Source: Bacillota bacterium
Lineage (GTDB): Bacteria > Bacillota > Clostridia > Lachnospirales > Lachnospiraceae
DNA: 13,988 nucleotides
NCBI GenBank assembly: GCA_017861355.1
Contig: JAGFXQ010000051.1
Span: 1-13,988 of the forward strand
Reading direction: 5' to 3'
The notes beneath the pieces are model-generated. The model saw nothing but the letters and a program-made list of their open reading frames with translations, did no database searches and was not told the origin of the DNA. Position numbers and translations under genes: made by a program. This document shows positions 1 to 7,311 of this stretch, one piece after another. The stretch's first letter is position 1. Every line of letters starts with the position of its first letter.

Positions 1-858
1 CTGCTACTGGGCGAAGAAGCGATCGGCTCAGGGGATGGAAGAGGACGAACCGATGTAATTGTAGTTGCTACCATGAATACAAATACGAAGGAGCTTAAGT
101 TGACTTCTCTTATGAGAGATACTTTTGTTCAGATTCCGGGCTACAAGGATAATAAGCTGAACAGTGCTTATGAACGCGGTGGTCTTGATTTATTGTATGA
201 GACAATTGCGTTAAATTTTGATCTTCAATTAGATGGTTGTGTTAAAGTTAACTTTGAGAATTTTGAGAAGATTATTGATAAGCTGGGCGGTCTGGAACTA
301 ACCCTGACGGAGGGTGAAGCAAAATACTTGAATTCTACCAACTATATCTCAAAACCTCAATATCGTAATGTGATAGCCGGTAAACAGCTTATGAATGGTA
401 ACCAAGTACTTGGCTATTCCCGTGTTCGTAAGAGAGCAACCATCACCGGTAATAATAATGATTATGGACGTACGGACAGACATCGTATTGTATTGAATGC
501 TATTTTTGATAAATATAAAACGAAGAGTAAAGTAGAACTGGCCAGCATGATGTTTAATGTTCTTCCGATGATCACCACGGATATAGATAGTAAGAACTTT
601 GAAATTTTGTTAAATACTTTTATCGAAATGGGAACCATGGATATCACTCAGCTGAGAATTCCTGCAGATGGTACCTTCACAGATAATGTAAAGGTTCGTG
701 GTATGGATGTATTAATTCCGGATCTGCAGGCAAATATTGATGTTCTTCATAAATTCATCTTTGGTGAAGATTCGGTTACTACAGGTACAGATGCTAGCGG
801 TGTAACAGCACCGACCGGTGCTCCGACTCCTGCTGCAGCAACAACCAGTGATAATTGA
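1..858 (+). CDS. LCP (LytR-CpsA-Psr) family protein, 5' end outside window
   Basis: The reading frame is open from base 1, so the gene begins upstream and only about 285 codons are seen. The LCP catalytic domain is recognisable: GRGRTD at residues 14-19 of the visible part, then SLMRDT and IPGY with KLNSAY just after, and near the middle GYSRVRK followed by DYGRTDRHR, the conserved arginine-rich segment. LCP enzymes are membrane-anchored and act outside the membrane, moving undecaprenyl-phosphate-linked glycopolymers onto peptidoglycan. The N-terminal membrane anchor must lie upstream of the window. The C-terminus is a low-complexity tail rich in Thr, Ala and Pro (about the last 30 residues), probably an unstructured extracellular end. 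The ATG at 73 is internal, because the family motif GRGRTD lies before it. The M23 peptidase gene downstream fits a cell-envelope context. Family assignment is firm; the polymer transferred cannot be told from sequence. Confidence 0.9.
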   Translation: MLLGEEAIGSGDGRGRTDVIVVATMNTNTKELKLTSLMRDTFVQIPGYKDNKLNSAYERGGLDLLYETIALNFDLQLDGCVKVNFENFEKIIDKLGGLELTLTEGEAKYLNSTNYISKPQYRNVIAGKQLMNGNQVLGYSRVRKRATITGNNNDYGRTDRHRIVLNAIFDKYKTKSKVELASMMFNVLPMITTDIDSKNFEILLNTFIEMGTMDITQLRIPADGTFTDNVKVRGMDVLIPDLQANIDVLHKFIFGEDSVTTGTDASGVTAPTGAPTPAAATTSDN

Positions 859-882
859 TTAAAACTATAAGACTTACTATAG

Positions 883-929
883 TCAAGTGCATCAGGCATT
901 CGTAATTCTGCATGTCTGCATGCACTTGA
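883..929 (+). other. Hairpin after the LCP gene, possible terminator without a T-run
   Basis: TCAAGTGCAT at 883-892 is an exact reverse complement of ATGCACTTGA at 920-929. Inside it, CAGGCA (893-898) pairs with TGTCTG (913-918) through one G-U pair, leaving a single-base bulge and a 14-nt loop. It starts 24 bases after the LCP stop codon, where a terminator would be expected, but no run of T follows. It could be a 3' stabilising hairpin or a weak terminator. Confidence 0.45.
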
Positions 930-979
930 GTCTTGCATAGATTTTCATGGTCCGCCATAAGTTATATTCGCTCTGATTT

Positions 980-999
980 GGACATATAATTATTTGTCC
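980..999. promoter_or_regulatory. Palindromic operator candidate with -10 box upstream of the M23 gene
   Basis: The 20-bp element runs from GGACATATAA to TTATTTGTCC, and its two arms match at 9 of 10 positions. It contains a perfect TATAAT at 985-990, so the palindrome sits directly over a -10 box. The -35 match at 17-bp spacing is poor (TTATAT at 962-967), as is often seen for activated or regulated promoters. The M23 start codon is 28 bases downstream. A dimeric repressor binding here would block polymerase; the protein is not identifiable. Confidence 0.5.
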
Positions 1000-1027
1000 T
1001 AAGACAATGATTGGAGCGTGAGAAAAC

Positions 1028-1966
1028 ATGGGGCGAATCAAATATGGGATAAAGCCAAGGCATCAGAGAAATATGGATCGTTTAAGCTATCGTGCTTTAT
1101 TTATAGTTCTGTTATTACTACCGGTACTATATGTTACCGGTCTGCAGCTAAACAAACTGTCTACACAGAGGTTGCTTCAACGGACTTTGCTTCAAGGTGT
1201 GAACTACGATGCCTTCCGTGAAATGAAGCTATCATCCAATGTTCTTGAAGATGCGCAGGTGCAAATGACGAAGGTTAAATTTCATCATTCGCTTTTAGAT
1301 CGAGGTGTAAGGATCGATCCGTTTGCATATCTAACCTTCAGTATGTTTACCAGCTCTTTTGATCTCACGAAGGGAAGACTGGCGGATCAGGACCTGTTTC
1401 TGTCCGCTCTTGGTCAGGTTGGTAAAAAACAGGGATTTGTTAAGTTAATGGGATACTACAAAGCTGTTCTGGCAGATCTTGAGTATTTCCCTGTCCCGAG
1501 GATTCAGGGAGACAAGGCAGATATCTCCTTTGTGGATACCTGGAGTGAGCTTCGAAGCTATGGCGGTAACCGTAGGCATGAAGGAACAGATATCATGGCT
1601 AAGAATAATATACGCGGTTATTATCCGGTAATAAGCATAACTGAGGGTGTAGTAGAGAAGATGGGCTGGTTGGAACAGGGGGGCTATCGTATTGGCATAA
1701 GATCACCCTCGGGAGGATATTTCTACTATGCACATTTGAACTCATATTCAGAAGAACTCGAAGAAGGAGATCAGGTTCTCGCCGGTCAATTGTTGGGATT
1801 TATGGGAGATAGTGGTTATGGGAAAGAAGGCACAGTAGGGCAGTTTGATGTTCACTTGCATCTGGGGATCTATGTGGAAACCGGTGCCGGAGAACTAAGT
1901 GTAAATCCTTATTATATTTTAAAACTGTTGGAGAAGAACCGTTTAACATATCAGAATTTGCGGTAA
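1028..1966 (+). CDS. Membrane-anchored M23 family metallopeptidase
   Basis: This is a 312-residue protein. A basic N-terminus is followed by one hydrophobic segment at about residues 21-40 (ALFIVLLLLPVLYVTGL), which I read as a membrane anchor or uncleaved signal. Residues 41-170 are a helical linker of unknown fold. The M23 (LytM/lysostaphin-type) domain spans about 175-295 and is complete: HEGTD gives zinc ligands H184 and D188, and HLH at 276-278 gives the catalytic H276 and zinc ligand H278, with H236 in the YYAHLN motif. Such enzymes cut peptidoglycan peptide cross-links on the outer face of the membrane, and this one should be active. GGAG at 1013-1016 supports the ATG at 1028. It follows an LCP gene but has its own putative promoter. 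Because the linker resembles no named subgroup to me (SpoIIQ, EnvC and so on), I give no gene name. Confidence 0.88.
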   Translation: MGRIKYGIKPRHQRNMDRLSYRALFIVLLLLPVLYVTGLQLNKLSTQRLLQRTLLQGVNYDAFREMKLSSNVLEDAQVQMTKVKFHHSLLDRGVRIDPFAYLTFSMFTSSFDLTKGRLADQDLFLSALGQVGKKQGFVKLMGYYKAVLADLEYFPVPRIQGDKADISFVDTWSELRSYGGNRRHEGTDIMAKNNIRGYYPVISITEGVVEKMGWLEQGGYRIGIRSPSGGYFYYAHLNSYSEELEEGDQVLAGQLLGFMGDSGYGKEGTVGQFDVHLHLGIYVETGAGELSVNPYYILKLLEKNRLTYQNLR

Positions 1967-1979
1967 AAAGTAATTTCCT

Positions 1980-2008
1980 TTTATATTTATGGATAGATGT
2001 GGTATACT
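1980..2008 (+). promoter_or_regulatory. Promoter of the cysteine desulfurase-thiI unit
   Basis: TTTATA (1980-1985) and TATACT (2003-2008) are separated by 17 bp. TGG directly before the -10 gives an extended -10 element. Transcription would begin near 2015. This also shows that the ATG at 1989, in frame with the desulfurase, lies between the -35 and -10 boxes and cannot be the start used from this promoter. Confidence 0.55.
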
Positions 2009-2021
2009 AGATAACATAGGT

Positions 2022-2032
2022 GCGCTCTGCGC
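2022..2032 (+). other. GC-rich mini-hairpin in the nifS leader
   Basis: GCGC-TCT-GCGC forms a short stem with a three-base loop, between the proposed transcription start and the ribosome binding site. It is the weakest of four similar mini-hairpins in this window (others at 3307, 6826 and 11348). Confidence 0.35.
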
Positions 2033-2063
2033 TTTGAAAGATTTACGCAAGGATGGGACAGGA

Positions 2064-3254
2064 ATGGAAATATATTTAGATAATTCAGCAACGACTAAAG
2101 TGACCGAAGGCGTTAGAGACAAACTGGTCCAGGCATTATATGAGGATTATGGCAATCCTTCCTCCATGCACAGACTTGGAGTAAAAGCCGAGCAATACAT
2201 GAAGGAAGCTGCTTCGATTATTGCCACTAGCCTAAAGGTGGAGCCAAAGGAGATCATCTTTACTTCCGGCGGAACAGAAGCAAACAACTTGGCTCTGGTG
2301 GGAACAGCACTCGCTAACCGACGTCGTGGTAATCATATAATTACCACCAGAATTGAGCACCCTTCGGTTCATCAGCCTTTGGTACACCTTGAGGAAATGG
2401 GGTTTGAGATCAGCTTTGCTCCGGTGGACAACTCCGGCAGACTGATCAAAGAAAAGCTGTTCGAGCTAATCAAAGAGGATACCTTGATGGTATCCATAAT
2501 GTATGTGAATAATGAAATCGGTGCAGTGCAAGAGATTACAGAGCTTGCAAAAGAGCTTAAAAATAGAAAGAAAGATCTGATTCTCCATGTAGATGCGGTG
2601 CAGGCTTTTGGCAAATACCGCATTTATCCGAAGCGTGAGGGCATCGACCTGTTATCCTTTAGCGGACATAAGATTCATGGTCCCAAGGGAATCGGAGCTC
2701 TTTATGTAAATGAAAAAATTAAAATCAATCCGGTTGTCTTCGGAGGAGGTCATCAAAAGGGGCTTCGTTCCGGAACAGAGAACGTACCGGGTATCGCCGG
2801 ATTAGGACAAGCCGTAGCAGAATTGTATCTTGATTTTGATGCTAAGATTGAGAGAATGTATCGATTGAAGCAGAAGTTTCTCCGTGAGATTAGCCAGCTG
2901 GAGGATACAACGATCAACGGTATACCGGCCGGATGTGCACCGGACTATTCGATGGAGCAATTAAAGAAAACGGCTCCGCATGTGATGAGCGTCAGTTTTC
3001 GCGGGGTGCGTAGTGAGGTGTTCCTACATTCACTGGAGGACAAAGGCATCTATGTGTCCTCGGGTTCTGCGTGCAGTTCTCATCATCCTACACCAAGCGT
3101 GACATTAACTGCGATTGGATTAGCGAAAGAGCTGATGGATTCTACGCTGCGTTTCTCGATGTCCAGTATGACGACAGAGGAAGAGATTGATTATACTATA
3201 GAACAGATCAAGGAATTATTACCGGTTTTGAGGAAGTATACGAGAAAGAAGTAA
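2064..3254 (+). CDS. Cysteine desulfurase (NifS/IscS-like, NifZ-type partner of ThiI)
   Basis: A PLP-dependent enzyme that takes sulfur from cysteine, leaving alanine, and holds it as a persulfide. From the ATG at 2064 the protein has 396 residues and begins MEIYLDNSATT, the normal start of the family; an in-frame ATG at 1989 would add 25 unrelated residues and lies inside the promoter. Visible landmarks are SGGTEANN at 68-75, IEHPSV with H99, the PLP lysine K203 in SGHKIHGPKG, RSGTENV at 235-241, and the catalytic C337 in SSGSACSSHHP on the mobile loop. It is followed 80 bases later by thiI, as nifZ is in B. subtilis, so its main acceptor is probably ThiI (inference). No IscU or SufU gene is nearby, which argues against a role limited to Fe-S assembly. 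Ribosome binding is probably through AAGGA at 2049-2053. Confidence 0.92.
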   Translation: MEIYLDNSATTKVTEGVRDKLVQALYEDYGNPSSMHRLGVKAEQYMKEAASIIATSLKVEPKEIIFTSGGTEANNLALVGTALANRRRGNHIITTRIEHPSVHQPLVHLEEMGFEISFAPVDNSGRLIKEKLFELIKEDTLMVSIMYVNNEIGAVQEITELAKELKNRKKDLILHVDAVQAFGKYRIYPKREGIDLLSFSGHKIHGPKGIGALYVNEKIKINPVVFGGGHQKGLRSGTENVPGIAGLGQAVAELYLDFDAKIERMYRLKQKFLREISQLEDTTINGIPAGCAPDYSMEQLKKTAPHVMSVSFRGVRSEVFLHSLEDKGIYVSSGSACSSHHPTPSVTLTAIGLAKELMDSTLRFSMSSMTTEEEIDYTIEQIKELLPVLRKYTRKK

Positions 3255-3306
3255 TAAGATAACAGGTTGCAACAAGGAGCCTGATAGTAAAATACGATAC
3301 GAGATG

Positions 3307-3321
3307 ACGTGCTTCGCACGT
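3307..3321 (+). other. GC-rich mini-hairpin before thiI
   Basis: ACGTGC-TTC-GCACGT is a perfect 6-bp stem with a three-base loop, centred on CTTCG. It ends four bases before the thiI Shine-Dalgarno GGAGG (3326-3330). Its reverse complement has a CGAAG core, the same core as the hairpin before ruvX. Confidence 0.6.
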
Positions 3322-3334
3322 AGATGGAGGAAAG

Positions 3335-4510
3335 ATGTTTAAAGCATTTCTTATAAAGTATGCAGAGATAGGATTAAAGGGTAACAACCGATATATCTTT
3401 GAAAATGCTCTTCGTGACCGTGTTCAGGAGGCATTAAACGGCCTTGGCGAATATATGGTCAGCAAAGAACAGGGCAGAATATTTGTAGAATGTCCGGACG
3501 GATATGACTATGAGGAGACCGTAGCAGCCTTGAAAAAGGTGTTTGGTATTTCTTCGTTATGTCCCGTTGCAGTAATCGAAAGCTCTGAATGGGAGTCTTT
3601 AACCCAAGGAGTTGGTGACTATGTAGAGATGATGTATCCCGACCGTAATTTCACCTTTAAGGTGGAGGCAAAGCGTGCGGATAAAAATTATCCTTATACC
3701 TCACCGGAGATATGTATTGAGATGGGAGCATATCTGTTACACCGCTTCCCGGAATTACAAGTGGACGTACATGAGCCATCCGTAAGAGTTACCGTTGAAG
3801 TTCGTACGAAATGTTATGTATATTCTATTATCATCCCCGGACTGGGAGGAATGCCCGTCGGCTGTAACGGTAAGGCTATGCTTTTACTCTCCGGAGGAAT
3901 TGATAGCCCGGTAGCAGGCTATATGCTCTCAAAACGAGGGGTATCCTTGGCAGCAACCTATTTTCACGCACCGCCGTATACCAGTGACCGTGCAAAACAG
4001 AAGGTAGTTGACCTCGCAACCATCGTTTCCAAATACACTGGACCGATGAAGCTTTTTGTCGTTAATTTCACCGATATTCAGCTATACATCTATGACCAAT
4101 GCCCCCATGAAGAGCTGACAATCATCATGAGAAGATATATGATGAAGATCGCTGAGAAGCTGGCAGAGCAAGAGAATTGTCTCGGATTAATCACCGGCGA
4201 GAGTCTGGGTCAGGTTGCAAGTCAGACCATGCAAGGCCTTGCTGCAACGAATGAAGTATGTAATATGCCCGTTTATCGTCCGTTAATTGCTTTTGATAAG
4301 AAAGATATCGTAGAGATTGCGAAGGAAATCAATACCTTTGAGACCTCGATCCAACCCTTCGAGGATTGCTGTACCATCTTTGTTGCAAAGCATCCGGTGA
4401 CAAAGCCAAGTATCAAGGTAATCAAACGGTCTGAAGAGAAGCTGGAAGAGAAGATTAATGAAATGATTGAAACTGCATTAAATACGGTTGAGATTGTTAA
4501 TGTTAAGTAA
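3335..4510 (+). CDS. thiI: tRNA 4-thiouridine synthetase ThiI (no rhodanese domain)
   Basis: ThiI adenylates U8 of tRNA and inserts sulfur to make s4U, a UV sensor; in some organisms it also supplies sulfur for the thiazole of thiamin. The protein has 391 residues. A ferredoxin-like N-terminal part begins with MFKAFLIKYAEIGLKG, then a THUMP domain covers about 60-165, and the PP-loop ATP pyrophosphatase domain starts at 180 with the ATP-binding SGGIDSP at 186-192. HAPPYTSDRA (211-220), TGESLGQVASQT (288-298) and EDCCTIFVAKHP (343-354) are family signatures; C345 or C346 corresponds to the cysteine region involved in sulfur transfer. The C-terminal rhodanese domain of E. coli ThiI (482 residues) is absent, as in B. 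subtilis, where the desulfurase passes sulfur directly to ThiI. The upstream desulfurase gene fits that scheme. A strong GGAGG lies 4 bases before the start. Confidence 0.95.
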   Translation: MFKAFLIKYAEIGLKGNNRYIFENALRDRVQEALNGLGEYMVSKEQGRIFVECPDGYDYEETVAALKKVFGISSLCPVAVIESSEWESLTQGVGDYVEMMYPDRNFTFKVEAKRADKNYPYTSPEICIEMGAYLLHRFPELQVDVHEPSVRVTVEVRTKCYVYSIIIPGLGGMPVGCNGKAMLLLSGGIDSPVAGYMLSKRGVSLAATYFHAPPYTSDRAKQKVVDLATIVSKYTGPMKLFVVNFTDIQLYIYDQCPHEELTIIMRRYMMKIAEKLAEQENCLGLITGESLGQVASQTMQGLAATNEVCNMPVYRPLIAFDKKDIVEIAKEINTFETSIQPFEDCCTIFVAKHPVTKPSIKVIKRSEEKLEEKINEMIETALNTVEIVNVK

Positions 4511-4603
4511 TTGTAAAATGTATGTAATTGCATCGCAGTAACAATATCAAAGTGAAATATATTACTTTAGCATACAATGTTGATATGTTACAAAATGACA
4601 GAC

Positions 4604-4634
4604 AAAAAAAGAGGTTGTCTTCACAGACAACCTC
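4604..4634 (-). terminator. Intrinsic terminator of the HPr-like gene
   Basis: Read on the minus strand, GAGGTTGTCT and AGACAACCTC form a perfect 10-bp stem around a 4-base loop (4611-4634), followed at once by seven T (4604-4610). It begins 17 bases after the HPr-like stop codon. On the plus strand there is no T-run after the stem, so it should not stop thiI transcripts in the same way. Confidence 0.92.
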
Positions 4635-4651
4635 AAGATATAGCTTTGAAA

Positions 4652-4879
4652 TTATTCAACAATGTAAGGCTTCAAAATTGCAAGGATACCATCATCCTCA
4701 CTATGAATGTTTAAATCAATGTTTTTCGATAAGTCAAGGCTGAAAATACCCATAATGGATTTTGCATCTATAACGTATCTACCAGAAACCAAGTCAAAAT
4801 CGGAATCAAATTTTGTCACGTCATTTACGAAAGCTTTTACCTTATCGATTGAATTTAAAGAAATCTTTACTGTCTTCAT
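4652..4879 (-). CDS. HPr-like protein lacking the phosphoacceptor histidine
   Basis: This is a 75-residue protein on the opposite strand to all other genes here. The second half matches HPr: KFDSDFDL at 23-30 and AKSIMGIFSLDL at 39-50, which corresponds to the Ser46 region recognised by HPr kinase (S41 here). Aligning S41 with HPr Ser46 places residue 10, a serine, at the HPr His15 position; the usual GIHARPA is replaced by NSIDKVKA. So it cannot carry phosphate from PTS Enzyme I to sugar permeases by the known chemistry. A role as a Crh-like regulatory partner or binding protein is possible but unproven. The start has a strong AAGGAGGAG 6 bases upstream, and the gene has its own promoter and terminator, so it appears expressed and intact and not decayed. 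Confidence 0.82.
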   Translation of the reverse strand: MKTVKISLNSIDKVKAFVNDVTKFDSDFDLVSGRYVIDAKSIMGIFSLDLSKNIDLNIHSEDDGILAILKPYIVE

Positions 4880-4912
4880 TAATAACTCCTCCTTTATTCG
4901 GTATATGTATAT

Positions 4913-4939
4913 ACTATAATTTACCTAATTAAAAGTCAA
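4913..4939 (-). promoter_or_regulatory. Promoter of the HPr-like gene
   Basis: On the minus strand, TTGACT (4934-4939) is a close -35 match. TATAGT (4913-4918) lies 15 bp away, and the overlapping TAGTAT gives the ideal 17-bp spacing. The start codon follows at 4879 with AAGGAGGAG between. The -35 is good; the exact -10 is uncertain. Confidence 0.5.
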
Positions 4940-5035
4940 TATACAAAGTTCATAAAAATAAAGCGGAAAGTTGTATAAGTAAATAGACAATAGAGAATAA
5001 ATTTTCGTGTTTAAGTTAGAAAGGATACTGATATA

Positions 5036-6385
5036 ATGAAGAAAACAGCGGCTTTTTTAAGCCTTGGCTGTAAGGTGAATTCTTACGAAACCGAGGCGAT
5101 GCGAGGAATGTTCGAAGCAGCCGGATATGATATAGTGGACTTTAAAGAAGTAGCAGATGTTTACGTGGTTAACACTTGTACGGTAACAAATATCGCAGAC
5201 CGCAAATCGCGTCAGATGCTACACCAAGCGAAGCATCGAAACCCTCAGGCAATTATCGCAGCAGTCGGGTGCTACGTCCAGGCGGCGGAAGAGGTTTTAC
5301 TAGCAGACAGTGCAGTAGATATCGTCGTCGGTAATAATAAGAAATCAGATATTGTTCGGATGGTGGAGCGTTGCAGGGAAAGCGACGATAAAGAAGAATT
5401 GGTGGTTGATATCAATTCGGAGAAGGACTATGAAGAGCTTCATGTCATCACTACCATGGAGAAAACAAGAGCATTTATCAAGATACAGGATGGCTGTAAC
5501 CGCTTCTGTTCTTATTGCATCATCCCCTATGTCAGAGGAAGGGTTAGAAGCAGAAAAGAAGAGGACATTCTTACGGAGATCACGGAGTTGTCCGTGAAAG
5601 GCTTTAAAGAAATCGTCTTAACCGGTATCCATATCTCTTCTTATGGATCCGATCTGCTTGGTCTGGATACAGATACCCAAGATATAGCGGATCAGGAGCT
5701 GCCACTGGCGAGGTTGATTGTTAAGATTGGTGAGCTTCCCGGAATTGAACGCATCCGCCTGGGTTCCCTCGAGCCAAGGATCATTACAGAGGATTTTCTT
5801 GCAGTGGTTTCATCGGTAAGACAATTTTGCCCTCATTTTCATCTGTCTCTGCAAAGCGGCAGCGATAGTGTCTTAAGAAGAATGAACCGCAAATACAGTG
5901 CCTCAGAGTATTATGACAGAGTGCAATTAATCCGAAGTCATTTTGAATATCCTTCCTTTACCACCGATGTCATCGTTGGATTTCCCGGAGAAACAGAGGA
6001 AGAATTCAGACAGACGATAGATTTTGTGCAAAGCATAGGCTTTTCTCACATTCATGTATTCAAATACTCAAAGCGTGCCGGAACGAAAGCTGCTGTTATG
6101 CCGAATCAGATTTCGGAGGAGGTAAAGTCAAGAAGAAGTGACGAGCTTATCTCGGTATCGAATTTGATGTCAGAAGAATACCAAGCTCATTTCTTGGGCA
6201 GAATAGAGAAAATTCTTTTTGAAGAGTCTATGGAAAAGGATGGTAAATTCTATCAAATCGGTCATAACGAAAGGTATCTGAAATTAGCGGTAGAGGATAA
6301 CCGAGAGCTCTCCAACCAGCTTCTGAAAGTAAGAGTAACCGGTTTGTTAACAGAGGAAATACTCCTTTGTGAAATAACTAATTGA
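5036..6385 (+). CDS. mtaB: tRNA (N6-L-threonylcarbamoyladenosine(37)-C2)-methylthiotransferase MtaB
   Basis: A radical-SAM methylthiotransferase that converts t6A37 to ms2t6A37 in tRNAs reading ANN codons, which steadies codon pairing. The 449-residue protein has the expected three parts. The N-terminal MTTase domain starts with FLSLGCKVNSYE and holds the auxiliary-cluster cysteines C12, C48 (VNTCTVT) and C79 (VGCYVQ). The radical-SAM domain has DGCNRFCSYC, giving the cluster cysteines C154, C158 and C161. A TRAM-like C-terminal segment follows from about 385. The SLGCKVNSYET and NIADRKSRQ motifs favour the MtaB branch over MiaB and RimO. AAGGA at 5021-5025 supports this start. The gene stands alone between the minus-strand HPr-like gene and ireB. 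It fits the concentration of tRNA-modification genes in this window. Confidence 0.93.
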   Translation: MKKTAAFLSLGCKVNSYETEAMRGMFEAAGYDIVDFKEVADVYVVNTCTVTNIADRKSRQMLHQAKHRNPQAIIAAVGCYVQAAEEVLLADSAVDIVVGNNKKSDIVRMVERCRESDDKEELVVDINSEKDYEELHVITTMEKTRAFIKIQDGCNRFCSYCIIPYVRGRVRSRKEEDILTEITELSVKGFKEIVLTGIHISSYGSDLLGLDTDTQDIADQELPLARLIVKIGELPGIERIRLGSLEPRIITEDFLAVVSSVRQFCPHFHLSLQSGSDSVLRRMNRKYSASEYYDRVQLIRSHFEYPSFTTDVIVGFPGETEEEFRQTIDFVQSIGFSHIHVFKYSKRAGTKAAVMPNQISEEVKSRRSDELISVSNLMSEEYQAHFLGRIEKILFEESMEKDGKFYQIGHNERYLKLAVEDNRELSNQLLKVRVTGLLTEEILLCEITN

Positions 6386-6410
6386 ATTTTTTTCCTAAAT
6401 ATATTAATAT
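6382..6410 (+). promoter_or_regulatory. Possible promoter of the ireB-ruvX cluster
   Basis: TTGAAT (6382-6387, overlapping the mtaB stop) and TAATAT (6405-6410) are spaced by 17 bp. A 13-bp palindrome, TATAGA-T-TCTATA (6419-6431), lies just downstream in the leader. The region is very AT-rich, so chance matches are likely. Confidence 0.3.
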
Positions 6411-6485
6411 ATACATTATATAGATTCTATAACAGCATTGTTGTTGTTAAGAACGAATGAATAAGTTGGAAAAGGAAGTGATTCA

Positions 6486-6764
6486 ATGCAGAAATTAAAC
6501 AATACACAGTATTTTAAAGTGCAAAAGGATACAGAAGTGATCGTAAGTGATGTAATTCGTACGGTGTACTCCGCTCTGACAGAAAAGGGATATAATCCAG
6601 TCAATCAAATCGTGGGATATGTTATGTCAGGAGATCCAACCTACATAACAAGCCATAAGGGAGCTCGCAGCTTAATTATGAAAGTAGAGCGCGATGAAAT
6701 CATTGAGGAGTTGTTACGTTTTTACATTGACAATGAGCTGGAACGAGATAGTAGTTCTAAGTAG
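6486..6764 (+). CDS. ireB: IreB family regulatory phosphoprotein (UPF0297)
   Basis: This is a 92-residue protein with the highly conserved UPF0297 core: VIRTVYSALTEKGYNP followed by NQIVGYVMSGDPTYI and HKGARSLI at about 24-64. In Enterococcus faecalis the homologue is phosphorylated by the Ser/Thr kinase IreK on N-terminal threonines (Thr4 and Thr7) and acts as a negative regulator of cephalosporin resistance. Here the N-terminus is MQKLNNTQYF, so only T7 is available near that position; phosphorylation is an inference. The first gene of the conserved ireB-ruvX-DUF1292 block. AAGGAAG at 6472-6478 is a good ribosome binding site 7 bases before the ATG. The alaS gene that usually precedes it in other Firmicutes is not here; mtaB is. 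Confidence 0.9.
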   Translation: MQKLNNTQYFKVQKDTEVIVSDVIRTVYSALTEKGYNPVNQIVGYVMSGDPTYITSHKGARSLIMKVERDEIIEELLRFYIDNELERDSSSK

Positions 6765-6825
6765 CAATCACTCAGCAATAGGAAATGTTCTACAATGAGA
6801 TATTATGTCATAGAGAGTTGCTAGT

Positions 6826-6840
6826 GCCGCCGAAGGCGGC
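6826..6840 (+). other. GC-rich mini-hairpin before ruvX
   Basis: GCCGCC-GAA-GGCGGC is a perfect 6-bp all-GC stem with a three-base loop, ending 15 bases before the preferred ruvX start. It contrasts sharply with the AT-rich surroundings. The CGAAG core matches the mini-hairpin before thiI read on the other strand. Its right arm is purine-rich and could take part in or mask ribosome binding. Confidence 0.6.
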
Positions 6841-6855
6841 GGAACGGTGGTAAAG

Positions 6856-7311
6856 ATGAATAGAATCATGGGGCTGGATTACGGCTCTGTAACAGTCGGC
6901 GTTGCTCTTAGTGATGGTCTCGGGCTGACAGCACAAGGAATTGAAGTTATCCGCAGGAAGCAAGAGAACAAACTACGCCAGACACTTGCCAGAATTGAAG
7001 AATTAATTGCTGAATATAAGGTTGAGCTAATCGTGCTGGGCTATCCCAAACACTTGAATAATACAGTGGGAGAACGTGCGATAAAATCAGAAGAATTTGC
7101 CGAGAAGCTCAGACAAAGAACAGGTTTAGAGGTCGTACTCTGGGACGAAAGACTGACAACCGTAGCGGCACATCAGGTACTGGACCAGGGAGGCTTGAAT
7201 TATAAGGAAAAAGCATTGGTTGTTGATAAATTAGCTGCCGTATTGATTTTGCAGGGTTACTTAGACAGACTGCATTTTATGAAGAAAGAAGAGAACAAAG
7301 ATGAACAATAG
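6856..7311 (+). CDS. ruvX: Putative pre-16S rRNA nuclease RuvX/YqgF (Holliday junction resolvase-like)
   Basis: A YqgF-family RNase H-fold nuclease, implicated in 5' end maturation of 16S rRNA and named RuvX for its similarity to RuvC. The acidic active site is visible: D8 in IMGLDYGSVTVGVALSD, E98 in WDERLTT and D124 in VDKLAA; GYPKHLNNTVGERA (62-75) is the other family motif. From the ATG at 6856 it has 151 residues, close to the usual 138-150. A GTG at 6847 would add three residues (MVK); I prefer the ATG because GGTGG (6846-6850) then serves as the Shine-Dalgarno and MNRIMGLDYG is a typical start. Both starts lie just after a GC hairpin. Its last 11 bases overlap the next gene, implying translational coupling. 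Confidence 0.92.
   Translation: MNRIMGLDYGSVTVGVALSDGLGLTAQGIEVIRRKQENKLRQTLARIEELIAEYKVELIVLGYPKHLNNTVGERAIKSEEFAEKLRQRTGLEVVLWDERLTTVAAHQVLDQGGLNYKEKALVVDKLAAVLILQGYLDRLHFMKKEENKDEQ

Noticed and set aside
1018..1221. 67-codon frame starting with GTG, overlapping the M23 gene
   Set aside because: It is an out-of-frame shadow; the overlapping frame carries the membrane anchor and a complete M23 domain.
1989..2063. Upstream in-frame ATG extending the cysteine desulfurase by 25 residues
   Set aside because: It lies between the -35 and -10 boxes of the likely promoter, and the added residues do not belong to the family, whose N-terminus begins at MEIYLDNSATT.
4707..4919. 70-codon plus-strand frame opposite the HPr-like gene
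   Set aside because: The minus strand holds a recognisable HPr-like protein with promoter, ribosome binding site and terminator; the plus-strand frame has none.
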